A DNA stretch of 64,000 bases from assembly GCF_963259705.1 (NCBI RefSeq), contig NC_081848.1, forward strand, positions 54,680,895 to 54,744,894, written 5' to 3'. Position 1 is the stretch's first letter. Each line of letters opens with the position of its first letter. The notes under the pieces were generated by a model that had not been told where the DNA came from, ran no database searches, and saw nothing but the letters and a program-made list of their open reading frames with translations. Shown here piece by piece: positions 36,331 to 46,960 of the stretch. The position numbers and the translations under genes were made by a program. This DNA comes from Myotis daubentonii. Lineage: Eukaryota; Chordata; Mammalia; Chiroptera; Vespertilionidae.

Positions 36331-36495
36331 AAGTGATTTTGTTCAAAATGCAAAACCTACAGCTGAAACTAATATGTTATATGTCAATTATATCAGAAAT
36401 AGACAAATACAAATGGGTTGTAAACTTGGGGAAATTTAAGATTTTTGATACTCATCTGTCCAATCTTTCATTCAATAGCTATGTCCCCTATAAAG

Positions 36496-36632
36496 CAAGA
36501 CAATAGTGTGGTGAAGGCCTGGGACAGTGGGGGGCAGGGCAGGTATGGCTAGAAGAGGTCAATGGGGAAAAAAGGGGGACATCTGCAATACTTTAAACAA
36601 TAATGGTAAATTTTTTAAAATAAAAAAGATTT
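36496..36632 (+). mobile_element. short L1 3' UTR fragment
   Basis: AATAGTGTGGTGAAGGCCTG, a G-rich patch, GTCAATGGGG and ACATCTGCAATACTTTAAAC followed by A-rich sequence. These are the last bases of a bat L1. Confidence 0.75.
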
Positions 36633-36869
36633 AATTGTGGTAGTACAATGGTTTAGTTTGTATATAAAATTTAGCTAATAATCCCAATAATTTTAAACAC
36701 AAGTTAAAACAAGAAAATGTAAAGAAACTGGGTGTTAAAGTTATGAAGGCCTTAGTATTAAACCACAAAAAATCAATGCAATCCTCATTTGCCACAGAAA
36801 TAAGAAATAAGTGGGAACATTAGTTATACTCATAAATTATATATATACATATATATATATATATTATAC

Positions 36870-36951
36870 CTGGGCTCTTATACAAAGTGATGAGAGGTCA
36901 CAAAGTCCTTCTTGAAGCATTTTCCTTTCCTCATCAGAAGATATAGAATGT
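36870..36951 (-). other. candidate 82-bp coding exon, gene not recognised
   Basis: On the minus strand a long pyrimidine tract ending TTTCTTCTTTTTAG precedes the interval, and CCCAG|GTATAAT closes it. Only one of three frames is open, giving HSISSDEERKMLQEGLC followed by DLSSLCIRAQ (27 codons, one leading base, ending in phase 0). I do not recognise the protein. It is flanked by single-copy DNA. Pseudo-exons of this quality occur by chance in long introns, so coding status is unproven. Confidence 0.25.
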
Positions 36952-36974
36952 CTAAAAAGAAGAAACTAATAGTT

Positions 36975-37180
36975 ATTGGACCCACTATCTGCCAGATATA
37001 AAATAAATGTTCTCTATTCATCAGATAATCTTCCCAACAACCACACTCATTTTATAGATGAGGACACTGAGTCTTAAGCTAAGTAATTTGTCCAGAGTCA
37101 CACCAATGATGGGGATGAAAGTAAAGCCCTAGAACGCAACTCCAAGGTTCATTTGTTCTTTCTGCTACATTATGCTTATT
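36975..37180 (-). repeat. MIR SINE relic, reversed
   Basis: CATTTTATAGATGAGGACAC, TGAGTCTTAAGCTAAGTAAT, CCAGAGTCACACCAATGATG and a terminal CATTTGTTCTTTCTGCTACA follow the reversed MIR order. Confidence 0.65.
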
Positions 37181-37739
37181 TACAGCCTATACTATTTTTG
37201 TATTTATGTTATTCTCTACTAGCTAGAATTCCTTTCTGGTTCTCAGATAATCCATCCCTACCACTTCCTTCCAATTTTTATCTACCCCAAAAAGCATGTT
37301 GTATTCTCTCAGCACTTTGTTTAAAAGCCTTTACTACAACACTTAAAGTTACAAGGATTCATACAATATACGTTCACATAAAGTTACCAATATTATCATC
37401 TATATTACAGCAATATAATCAGAAAATGGTTTAATTGACACACTACAGTATGTTTCTCCCATTCTACACTCCTCTATTCTCTCTCACTTTCAGATGAACT
37501 GTCATTATTGCTATTATTATCATTATCATTATTACTTTATATTACCAACCTCAAACAAATGAGATTGTTCTTGTGCTATTCTCTGGATCCCCAAAATAGT
37601 GTATATTTTCCTGCTTTTAATCTGCTCAAATGTTCTTATACTCCTAAACCACCTCTCTTTCCTTTCAATAAAAAATTCTACTCCTGAACATTTCATAAAA
37701 AGTGTAAGACACTCTTGATTGTTCATTTTTTTTGCAACG

Positions 37740-37905
37740 AATATCTAAGCACTTATTATTTACTAGAAACTAAGAACAGAAAACAAGATAGAACTTATTT
37801 GTCTAAGAGCTTACAACCCACCACAAAAAGATAAGTAAACCAAAATTTGTAACATAGATTTTTGCCATAATAAAAGTATGTAAAAGTGATGTGGATACAA
37901 AGAAT
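37740..37905 (-). repeat. L2-like relic, reversed
   Basis: ATCTAAGCACTTATTATTTAC, AACAAGATAGAACTTATTTG and AAGAGCTTACAACCCACC resemble the reversed L2 3' end. Diverged. Confidence 0.4.
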
Positions 37906-38291
37906 AAAAATTAATAACCCATCTGTGGAGATAATGGTCCAGAAAGGCTTCCTATTGAAGGTTGTATATAAAATAAAGTTTCATTAACAGGACATAGCAG
38001 AGAAATAACAATAGTAATCATCTGTTATTGAAATTTTTCTATGTGTGAAGCATTCAATAAAATGCATTATATAATTTCTTCATATATGTGGAGACTTCTG
38101 CTTCTGACCAAGATGAACAAACAATGAGCAAATTTACCCTTCAGGCTTAAACAACTAAAAAAATGAGCAAAATATATGAAAACAACAATTCTCAGACACT
38201 GACCAGCAGGCAATGAAGGATAGTGATTTCTGAGAAAGGAAAAACAAGTAAGTTTATCCTTACAGCTTACTGCATAAAGAAGGAAATTACT

Positions 38292-38645
38292 GCCCTAGCT
38301 GGTTTGGCTCAGTGGATAGAGCATCAGCCTACGGACTGAAAGATCCTGGGTTCAATTCTGGTCAAGGGCACGTACCGGTTGCAGGTTTGTTCCTCGGTCC
38401 CTCTTGCGGGAGGCAACCAATGGATGTGTCTCTCTCACATCAATGTTTCTCTCTGTCTCTTCCCCTCCTTTCCACTCTTTCTAAAAATCAGTGGAAAAAT
38501 ATCCTTGAGTGAGGAGAAAGAAAGGAAGGAAGGAAGGGAGGGAAGAAGGAAGGAAGGAAGGAAGGAAGGAAGGAAGGAAGGAAGGAAGGAAGGAAGGAAG
38601 GAAGGAAGGAAGGAAGGAAGGAAGGAAGGAAGGAAGGAAGGAAGA
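38292..38645 (+). mobile_element. VES SINE with expanded (GGAA)n tail
   Basis: Starts GCCCTAGCTGGTTTGGCTCA and keeps the tRNA-like A box. The 3' tail has grown into a GGAA microsatellite. A short ATTACTG repeat lies before (about 38286-38292) and after (about 38647-38653) the unit. It sits within the ancient L1. Confidence 0.88.
38521..38644. repeat. (GGAA)n microsatellite
   Basis: About 30 GGAA/GAAG units in near-perfect register after a slightly irregular start. All plus-strand frames through it encode Lys-Glu-Gly-Arg repeats and are not genes. Tandem GGAA is a known binding array for ETS-family factors, but use here is not shown. Confidence 0.95.
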
Positions 38646-39079
38646 TATTACTGACTGCAGTACACAGAGGCAGATCTTTATGGTCTCAGTGAGTTAAGAA
38701 GATAGAACTAGGGATTCTAAGGAGACCAAGGTGGCTATAGTGCATAGAGCAGACTAACAGAGAAGAGTTAGACTTCCAGAGATCTGCAGAGTCCATTATA
38801 AGAATTTAAGCAATTACTGATCAGCTAGCTCATGGGTACACATATAAGAAAACTAAAAAAAGTTAGAGCAAGATATCCAAAAGGATCAGAGAGAATAATC
38901 CCAGAGTACACATAAATCCAGGAATAGTTTATTTTCCCATCATCAAAAGTATAAAACTTTAAAACACAAGGGGCATTGGTGAGTACTCAAAACAGTATTG
39001 CCTTAGTAATGGAGAAAATTAACCTTACAATAAAGGCTGTACTAGTCTCAATTGACAGAGCTTAAAAGCAAACATTAAA

Positions 39080-39238
39080 AGGATCACATTTGGGGGGTTA
39101 GGGGGAGAGGGTATGGAGAAATTGATTAATAAAGATAGAACTCATGGACATGGACAACAGTGTGGTGATTGTGGGGGTGGAGAGTGGAGGTGGAAGAAGG
39201 CATAGAGGGGATAAATGGTGATAGAAAACATAAAATAA
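39080..39238 (+). mobile_element. L1 3' UTR fragment
   Basis: Contains GGACATGGACAACAGTGTGG, G-rich GGGGGTGGAGAGTGGAGG and GGGGATAAATGGTGATAGAA, then a poly-A-like AAATAAAATAAAAATT tail. Inserted into the ancient L1. Confidence 0.7.
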
Positions 39239-40329
39239 AATAAAAATTATTTCCAAGTATCTTAACTGTATACCAAGAAAAAAACTACAAAAATATTTAT
39301 AGAAATACAGAAATATTCAGCACTCAGGAAGGTAAAATTCACAATTTTTGTTGATGCCAAAAATAAAAACTACCAGCCATTCAAAGAAGCAGAAAAATAG
39401 AACCCATAATGAGGAGAAAAAATCAATCAATTGAAACTGATAATAGAATAAGTAGACAGGGATATGAAAACAGTTATTATAGTTGCATTCTATTTGTTAC
39501 AGACTATATTAAGTATAGACTTGAATCTATCATAAAGACTCAAATTTAACTTCTAGAGATTAAAAAAAAAATGTCTGAGATGAAAAATGTATTGAGGTGA
39601 ATTAAAACCAGAGTAGACATGCCAAACAAAAGACAAATGAACTTAAAGATTGATCGATAGAAACAATAAAAATTAAAACACTGAAAAAATGTAGACCAAA
39701 TCAGTGAACTGTAAGGCAACTTTGAGCTACATAACGTATGTGTAATTGGATTCCACACAAAAAAATTGCAGTGAACAAAAGAATTTCTGGAAAAAAGTTT
39801 TTTTGAAGAAATAATAGTTGAAATATTTCCAGATGTGACAAAAATTAAACCCATACATACAAGAATTTCAAAAAACCCCAAACTCAAGAAACATTAAGAA
39901 AACTACGAAATAATCAAATAGCTTACAACCTGTAAAGAGAAAATCATAAAAGCAGGCAGAGGAAAATTACACATCATATTCAGAAGAACATATATGAGTT
40001 ACAACAGACTTATTTTTAAAAATAATGCAAACAAAAGACATGGATCTATCTATATCTTTAAATTATTCAACAAAAAAATTAATCTAAAATTTTATACCTG
40101 GCAAAATAAAGATTTTTTTCAGAAATACAAAAGCTGAAGAAAATTTTACCAGCTCATCAGTATACATATCTTACAAGAAGTGTAAAGAGATCCTTCAGGC
40201 AGAAAGTAATGCTACCAAGTAGAAATCCGAATCTACCCAAAGGAATAATTACACTGGAAATGTTATATATATGGGTAAATATAAAATACTGTTTCTTTCT
40301 TTTTAAATCTCTTTAAAATACGATTGACT

Positions 40330-40553
40330 GCTCTAGCTGGTTTGGCTCAGTAGATAGAGCATCAGCCTACGGACTGAAGGGTCCCAAGTTCCATTCCAGT
40401 CAAGGGCACATGCCCAGGTGGCAGGCTCGATCCCCAGTAGGGGCATGCAGGAGGCAGCTGATCAATGATTCTTTCTCATCATTGATGTTTCTATCTCTCC
40501 CTTTCCCTTCCTCCCTGAAATGAATAAAAATATATTAAAAATATGTATATATT
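40330..40553 (+). mobile_element. VES SINE
   Basis: Starts GCTCTAGCTGGTTTGGCTCA, has CATTCCAGTCAAGGGCACAT and CAGGAGGCAGCTGATCAATG, and ends AATAAAAATATATTAAAAAT. A 7-bp direct repeat ATTGACT flanks it (40323-40329 and 40554-40560). Confidence 0.92.
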
Positions 40554-41300
40554 ATTGACTATTCAAAACAAAAATTATTATTTTTAGGTTTATAACATAT
40601 GTAGAAGTAATATATCTGAACAACAATAGCATAAAGGCTAGGGAAGAGAAATGAAAGTATACTAGTATAAGATTCCTTCTTATAGCGTACGTAAAGTGGG
40701 ACAATATTACTTGAAGTAAGACTATTATAAGTTGTATAGTTTTCTACAAATTGTAAATCTAGCATGAAATGTAGTAAAACAAAAAAAAAGAAAGAAAGAA
40801 GCCAACAAAGGATTTAAAATAAAATCATAAAAATTATTAATAAATTAAAAACAAAGCAAGAAAAAAGAATAATGAAGAGATAATACAAGAAAACAAAAAG
40901 AAGATTCAACCACATCAATATTGACATTAAATATAAATGGTCTAAACACCCAAATTAAAAGAGATTGTGATACCAGAATAAAATGTAAGACTCAACTGTA
41001 TTCAATCTACAAAAAAACAATCCACTTGAAAGATGAAGAAACAATATTTTAAAGGTGAAAACATATAAACTATATACCATGGTATCATTAATAAAAAGAG
41101 TGTCAGTGGCTATCAGACAAAGTAGATTACAGAGCAAAGAATATTACTAGGGATAAAAGGATTCTTATATAATGATAAAGCGGTCAAGTCATTGGGAGGA
41201 CATAATGATCTTAAACATGTATTTACCTAATATTCACTTAGTTTCAAAATACAAAAAATAAAATCTAGTAAAATTTCAAGAATTATTCATTTTTAAAATC

Positions 41301-41415
41301 TCAGTGTGGTAAAGGTCTGGGGAGAGGGGAGGGTAAAGGCAGGGGGTCGGGATTAAGGGGTCAATGGGGGGAGAAAAGGAAACATCTGCAATACATTCAA
41401 CAAGATAAATTTTAA
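41301..41415 (+). mobile_element. short L1 3' UTR fragment
   Basis: TCAGTGTGGTAAAGGTCTGG, G-rich patch, GGTCAATGGGGGGAG and AACATCTGCAATACATTCAA with A-rich end. It lies within the ancient L1. Confidence 0.7.
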
Positions 41416-41610
41416 AAATATAAAATATATGCGAGAAGCCATATAACAAAAGAAAAAATGATAGAACAAGTAGACAAAAATCAGTAAGGATGTAAAAGAC
41501 CTCAACCAACTTTACCTAATTTCATTTCTAGAATTTTCCAGCCAACAAAACAATTAGGAATTCAGTAGCAGAAAGATATCTGAAAAAAATCCCTAAATAT
41601 TAAGAAATAA

Positions 41611-41803
41611 AATAATCAGTGTGGTTCAGTGGTTGAGAGCTGACTTATGAACCAGGAGGTCACAGTTCAATTCCCAGTCAGGGCACATGCCCGAGTTGCA
41701 GGCTCGATCCCCAGTGTGGGGCATACAGGAGGCAGCTCATCAATGATTCTCTCTCATCATTGATTTTTCTCTCTTCAATAAAAATATATTTAAAATTTTT
41801 TAA
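41611..41803 (+). mobile_element. 5'-truncated VES SINE
   Basis: Begins at TCAGTGTGGTTCAGTGGTTG, so the first bases of the tRNA-like head are missing. The rest (ATTCCCAGTCAGGGCACATG, then GCTCGATCCCCAGTGTGGGG) is typical. Direct repeats AAGAAATAA flank it at 41602-41610 and 41804-41812. Confidence 0.9.
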
Positions 41804-43791
41804 AAGAAATAATACTTATAAACAACCCACTGATCTAAGAAAAAATAATATGGAAAATCAGAAAGTATTTTGAACTGAATAAAAAGGAAAACACCACATA
41901 TCAAAATTTATGGGACATAGCAAAGAAGTATACTATTTGCTGCAACTATTCCTTCTATGGAAAAGGACCAGTATAGCAATATAACCAGAGTCAAAGTCAT
42001 CATTCTCAAGTATCTTCACTTTTCTCAGTCATGGTAGCCAAGTTTCACCTTGTGTCTCTGAAATCAACAAGACCCTGCCTGTGTACTTTAACTCCTAGTG
42101 TTAATATCTTTGTGTTTATAGTATGCCTCTAAATCCTCAAAGTAACTTTAAATATATTCTCATTCCTTTAAAACAGGAATGGGGAACCTTTTTTCTGCCA
42201 AGGACCATTTTGATATTTATAATATCATTCACAGGCCACACAAAATTATCAACTTAAAAATTAGTCCACTAGGGGAGAACCAAGATGGCAGTGTAGGCAA
42301 ATGCCTGTAATCACAGACTCTCACAATCACATCAAAATTACAACTAAAATACAGAACCACCAGAAAGCTGGCTGAATGGAAGTCTTACAACTAGAGAAGT
42401 AAAGAAGAAAGCGCACTGAGACTGGTAGGAGGTGCGGAGGCATCGAATGGGCCACCTACCTGGGCCACTTTTTTAATCAAGAGGGAGATCGCCTCTGCGG
42501 AGGCCACCTGGAGGAGCAAGGGGTCCCAGCCTCACACCAGACCACCAGCCCAGGGTCGCAGAGATGGGAAAAGAAGTCCTTCTGGGCAGTAAGAACTATG
42601 GGCTATAAAAACCAGTGCAGATTGAGGCTGAGGGGACACTCAGGCTGCTGAAGTCCCAGCTGCTCCTCTTATAAGGCTAGCAGCATGAATTGAACTTACA
42701 AGCTCCCACTTTCTCTGAGCTCCAGTGCCTGGTGAGGCTCTAAAAGACCCAGACACATACAAGGAGAAACTGGACTGTCTGGCATCAGGGCAGGAAATCG
42801 GGGGCGGCTTTCTTCCAGATGGAGGTGTTCCCGGGGATCATTGTTCCCATGCTGGGACCTCCTTGGTTGCAGGGCTGAGTGGCAGCCATTTCTGTTTGCT
42901 CAGGCCTGGTGAATCCCTAAGACCACACCACACCCAATTTACAACCCCACCCAAGCTGTGCACAGCGGATTTTGGATATGAATGGCCTGTCCTTTCTCAG
43001 GCTAAAAACCTGTCAAACAAGCTGCAGCTGGGTTAGGGAGCCCCAACCTATCAATAAAAGGCCCAAGACCTGGCACTAGCACCAGCCTGCCTTGCTTCAC
43101 AACTGGGCATCATGTAGGCACTTCCAAAACCAATACAAAGAGGAGAAATCTGCAGATGTCTCTGTAGGTCCTGCTGGGTGGCCTAAGGCAGTGGCTGACT
43201 TTGCACCTCCCTGGAGACCCAAGAGCCAGTGTACACAGTGGTCAGTGTCACACCATACCAGATTACAACTCTACACATCCATAAGCGACACACTCCAGGA
43301 GCAGACTCAATGAGCACCAAAGCCCCACTGAAGCAAATCCTACTCCATAAGGGTGTCTCCTGCACAGCAGCTTTTCCACTGTAGTTGCAGCTGGTCCCCA
43401 CAGCCAATTAGCCTAGAGGTCAATTCTTCCCAGAGACACCAAAAGCAATCAAGGCACAACTACAACATCCGAATTATGGGGGTGCCAAAAGAGAGCAAGA
43501 TATTGAAAACCTATTTGAAGAAATAATGACAGAAAACTTCCCCTAACTGGTGAAAGAAATAGACTTACAAGTCCAGGAAGCACACACAGAACCCCATACA
43601 AAAGGAACCCAAAGAGGACCACACTAAGACACATCATAATTAAAATGCCAAGGGCAAAAGAGAAAGAGAAAATCTTAAAAGCAGCAAGAGAAAATCAGTT
43701 AGTTACCTACAAGGGAGTGCACATACAACTGTCAGCTGATTTCTCAACAGAAACTATGCAGGCCAGAAGAAAGTGGCAAGAAATATTCAAA

Positions 43792-45233
43792 AAACTGCCT
43801 GGTACTGGCACAAGAACAGACATATAGACCAATGGAACAGAACAGAGAACCCAGAAATCAATCCAAGCCATTATGCTCAATTAATATTTGACAAAGGAGG
43901 CAAGAGCATACAATGGAGTCAAGACAGTCTCTTCAATAAATGGTGTTGGGAAATTTGGTCAGATACATGCAAAAAAAATGAAACTAGATCACCAACTTAC
44001 ACCATACACAAAAACAAACACAAAATGGCTAAAGGACTTACTAGTAAATGTAAGACGGGAAACCATAAAAATCCTACAAGACTCCATAGGCAGCAAAATA
44101 GCAGACATATGTCTTAGCAATATCTTTACAGACACAGCTCCTAGGGCAATAGAGACTAATGAGAAAATAAACAAATGGGACTACATCAAAATAAAAAGCT
44201 TCTGCACAGCAAAAGAAACCATCAACAAAACAGCAAGAAAGCCCACTGCATGAACAGTGGCCAATGAGAACAATGGCCAATATGAGAACATATTGCCAAT
44301 GATATTTCAGATAAGGGTTTAATCTCCAAAATTTATAGAGAACTCATACAACTTAACAAAAGGAAGATAAAGGATCCAATCAAAAAATGGGCAAAGGACC
44401 TAAATAGACACTTTTCGAAAGAGGACATACAGAAGGCCAAGAGACATATAAAAACATGCTCAAGTCACTAATCATCCGAAAGATGCAAATCAAAACAACA
44501 ATGAGATACCATCTCACACCTGTCAGAATGTCTAGCATCAACAAATCAACAAACGATAAGTGCTGGCAAGGATGTGGAGAAAAAGGAACCCTTGTGCACT
44601 GCTGGTGGGAATGCAGACTGGTGCAGCCACTGTGGAAAACAGTATGGAGTTTCCTCAAAAAGTTAAAAATGGAACTCCCATTTGACCCAGTAATCCCACC
44701 TCTAGGAATATATCCCAAGAAACCAGAAACACCAATCAGAAAGGATATATGTACCCCTATGCTCATAGTAGCACAATTTACAATAGTTAAGATTGTAACT
44801 AAGTGTCCATCAGCAGATGAGTGGATTAAAAAGCTGTGGTACATCTACACAATGGAATACTACGCCACTTTAAAAAAGAAAGAGCTTTTACCATTTGCAA
44901 CAGCATGGATGGACCTGGAGAACATTATGCTAAGCAAAATAAGCCAGTCAGAGAAAGATAAATATGACACGATCTCGCTCATATGTGGGATATAATGATC
45001 AACATAATTTGATGAACAAGAATAGATCCAGAGACAAATGGCAGGGGAGCGGTGGGGGGGGGGGGGGGGCGGTTAGAGAGCAACCAAAGGACTTGTATGC
45101 ATGCATATTAGCATAACCAATGGACACAGACACTGGGGCAGTGGGGGCTTGCCCGGGGTGGGAATGGCTTGGGGGGGGGGGGGACAAGTGGGGAAAAAGG
45201 AGACATATGTAAAACTTTAGACAATAAATAAAT
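43792..45233 (+). mobile_element. 5'-truncated L1 nested in HAL1
   Basis: Covers the last part of ORF2 from a TGGTACTGGCACAAGAACAG segment onward, then the 3' UTR with ATGCATGCATATTAGCATAA, two G homopolymers and AATAAATAAAT tail. The 11-bp sequence AAATATTCAAA is repeated at 43781-43791 and 45234-45244. Removing the insert restores continuous HAL1 ORF1. Confidence 0.92.
43800..44995 (+). pseudogene. L1 ORF2p C-terminal half, broken
   Basis: Three overlapping frames together cover the ORF2p region after the reverse transcriptase: 43773-44117 ([15 protein letters not shown]), 43888-44253 ([20 protein letters not shown]) and 44456-44995 ([12 protein letters not shown], then [19 protein letters not shown] and the [13 protein letters not shown] end). 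A shift occurs near the A-run at about 43972-43979, a stop near 44253, and another shift before 44456. Not functional. Confidence 0.9.
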
Positions 45234-46079
45234 AAATATTCAAAGTGATGAAGAGCAAGGACCTACAACCAAGATTACTCTACCGAGCAAAGCTATCATT
45301 TAGAATTGAAGGTCAGATAGAGCTTCACAGACAAGAAAAAGCTAAAGGAGTTCATCACCACCAAACCAGTATTGTATGAAATGATGAAGGGTATTCTTTA
45401 AGAAGAGGAAGAAGAAAAAGGTAAAGATACAAAATATGAACAACAAAGTGGCAACAAATACTTATCTATCAATAATTGAATCTAAAAATTAAAAGAATAA
45501 AAAATCTGATGAACAGAATAAACTGGTGAATGGAATAGAATCAGAGGCATGGAAATGGAACAAACTGACAATTCTCAGAGAGAAGGGGTGTGGGGGGTGC
45601 GGGAAGAGATTAGACAAAGATCTTATATGCATGTATGCATTACCTATGGACACAGACAATAGGGTGGCAAGGGCCTGGGGTGGGGTGGGAACCGGGTGGA
45701 GGGGAGCTACAGGGGGAAAAAAGAAGGACATCTATAATAATTTCAACAATAAAGATTTTTTAAAAAAAAAATTAGCCTGCTATATTTGGTCAAACATTTA
45801 ATTAATTCGCCCCTAGTGCCTTGACTGGGCCTTATATGATTTCATGGGCCTTATACAGCCCACAGGATGGATGTTCCCCAACTCTGCTCTAAAAACACAT
45901 CTTCCTCCAAGTCCTCCAGGAGAAGAAAAACTACCTTTAATTTTCAGTGGGTATCTAACCAATGAGATGCAAGGGATTTAAATATTGACAAGAGAGAACT
46001 AGCATGATCATTTTCTCCTGCCTTTTCTAAAACTCAGTGTTATGATGAACAACAGGAACAAGGAAAAGCAAAAGAGTCA

Positions 46080-46960
46080 TTTTAACTCCTTTCTTTCCCT
46101 CATGCACCCCACCACATATAGTCATATTGATCCTAAATTGGCAAAGTCTCTTCTTTCTGTTCCTAACTTTCGGTTCCCAAAATACAACCTTCATTTAAAC
46201 ATTTATCTCCTGCCTGAACTATTGCAATATCCCTCACAAGCTGTTTCTCTAATTCAAATATTTTTTTTTCCACACCAATCAACTCTGCTGGCTGAACTAA
46301 TTTTTTAAAAGCAAATCTCTTGCCTTGCCACTGGACTATTTGATTGTGATTGGCCCCTTAATGTAGCCTTACAGGACATAATGATATGACCACTAAATAT
46401 TCTAGTTTATACATACCCTATACCTAAGTCAAACTGGATTTCTCAGTGTTACCTATCCCATAATCCCCTGCTTCCATTTGTCTGTTCCATACCCCTGTGC
46501 CTTTCATTCCTCTCACTACCATGATGCTCCTCTCTCGTCATCTTTTCATCCATTCCATTGGCAAAATTCTACTCAACTTTCAAAGAACATCAAAAAGCCT
46601 GCCTCCTTAGTTCCTTCTTCTTAAAGGGACGTATCTTTCATTCTTTTGAACCCCCAGTGCTATTTTTGACTTTATGAAGGCACTTAACATGTCTTACATG
46701 GAGATTATATCTCTCCTCTGCTTATTTCCTCTGCAATAATCAATACAACTTAATTAATATGTATTAATCCTTCCTTTGAGTCCTGCACTGAGTTAGACGC
46801 TAGGGACACAAAAAGGAATAAGGTTTAATAATTATGTCTAGATTCTAAGGTTCTTGATAGCAGAACTTAGTACTTGTGCATTTGTTTCCAATGGAACATC
46901 TAATGCTCTGCGTTGAATATAGTCAGTACTCATTATATATTTGTAGAGTTGAATTAATTT
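46080..46960 (+). repeat. L2-type LINE debris
   Basis: Motifs of L2 3' regions recur: TTATCTCCTGCCTGAACTAT, TGCCTTTCATTCCTCTCACT, GGCAAAATTCTACTCAACTT and, at the end, AGATTCTAAGGTTCTTGATA with ATAGTCAGTACTCATTATAT. Probably two fragments. Diverged. Confidence 0.55.

Larger units (their letters stand above)
38095..41990 (+). mobile_element. ancient L1 relic riddled with insertions
   Basis: Between younger insertions the sequence reads as decayed L1: an ORF1-like section (about 39.24-40.3 kb, with AAGACTCAAATTTAACTTCT and TTCAGAAATACAAAAGCTGA) and an ORF2 start (about 40.8-41.3 kb, CATTAAATATAAATGGTCTA followed by AACACCCAAATTAAAAG). It has no usable frames. Two L1 3' ends and three VES SINEs interrupt it. 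Its outer limits are approximate. Confidence 0.6.
42272..45766 (+). mobile_element. HAL1-like (half-L1) element interrupted by L1
   Basis: Starts GGGGAGAACCAAGATGGCAG like an L1 5' UTR. After about 1.2 kb it enters a decayed ORF1 C-terminal region (43430-43791, continued at 45245-45400; the frame includes IKMPRAKEKEKILKAARENQ). It then goes directly to an L1-type 3' UTR and A-tail with no ORF2, the definition of HAL1. Flanking AAAAATTAG plus seven further bases (42256-42271; 45767-45782) form a 16-bp duplication with three transitions. It needed L1 enzymes in trans. Confidence 0.75.
42174..45886 (+). mobile_element. hAT-like MITE split by nested retrotransposons
   Basis: The outer arms (42174-42271 and 45783-45886) form one MITE of about 200 bp with inverted ends CAGGAATGGGGAAC and GTTCCCCAACTCTG. 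Flanking 8-mers CTTTAAAA (42166-42173) and CTCTAAAA (45887-45894) match at 7 of 8, as expected of a hAT target duplication. The element is non-coding; the family name is not certain. Confidence 0.75.

Noticed and set aside
38379..38697. Lys-Glu-Gly-Arg repeat open frames
   Set aside because: They are read-through of the (GGAA)n microsatellite in the SINE tail.
44380..44844. 154-codon minus frame
   Set aside because: Antisense shadow of the L1 ORF2 fragment.
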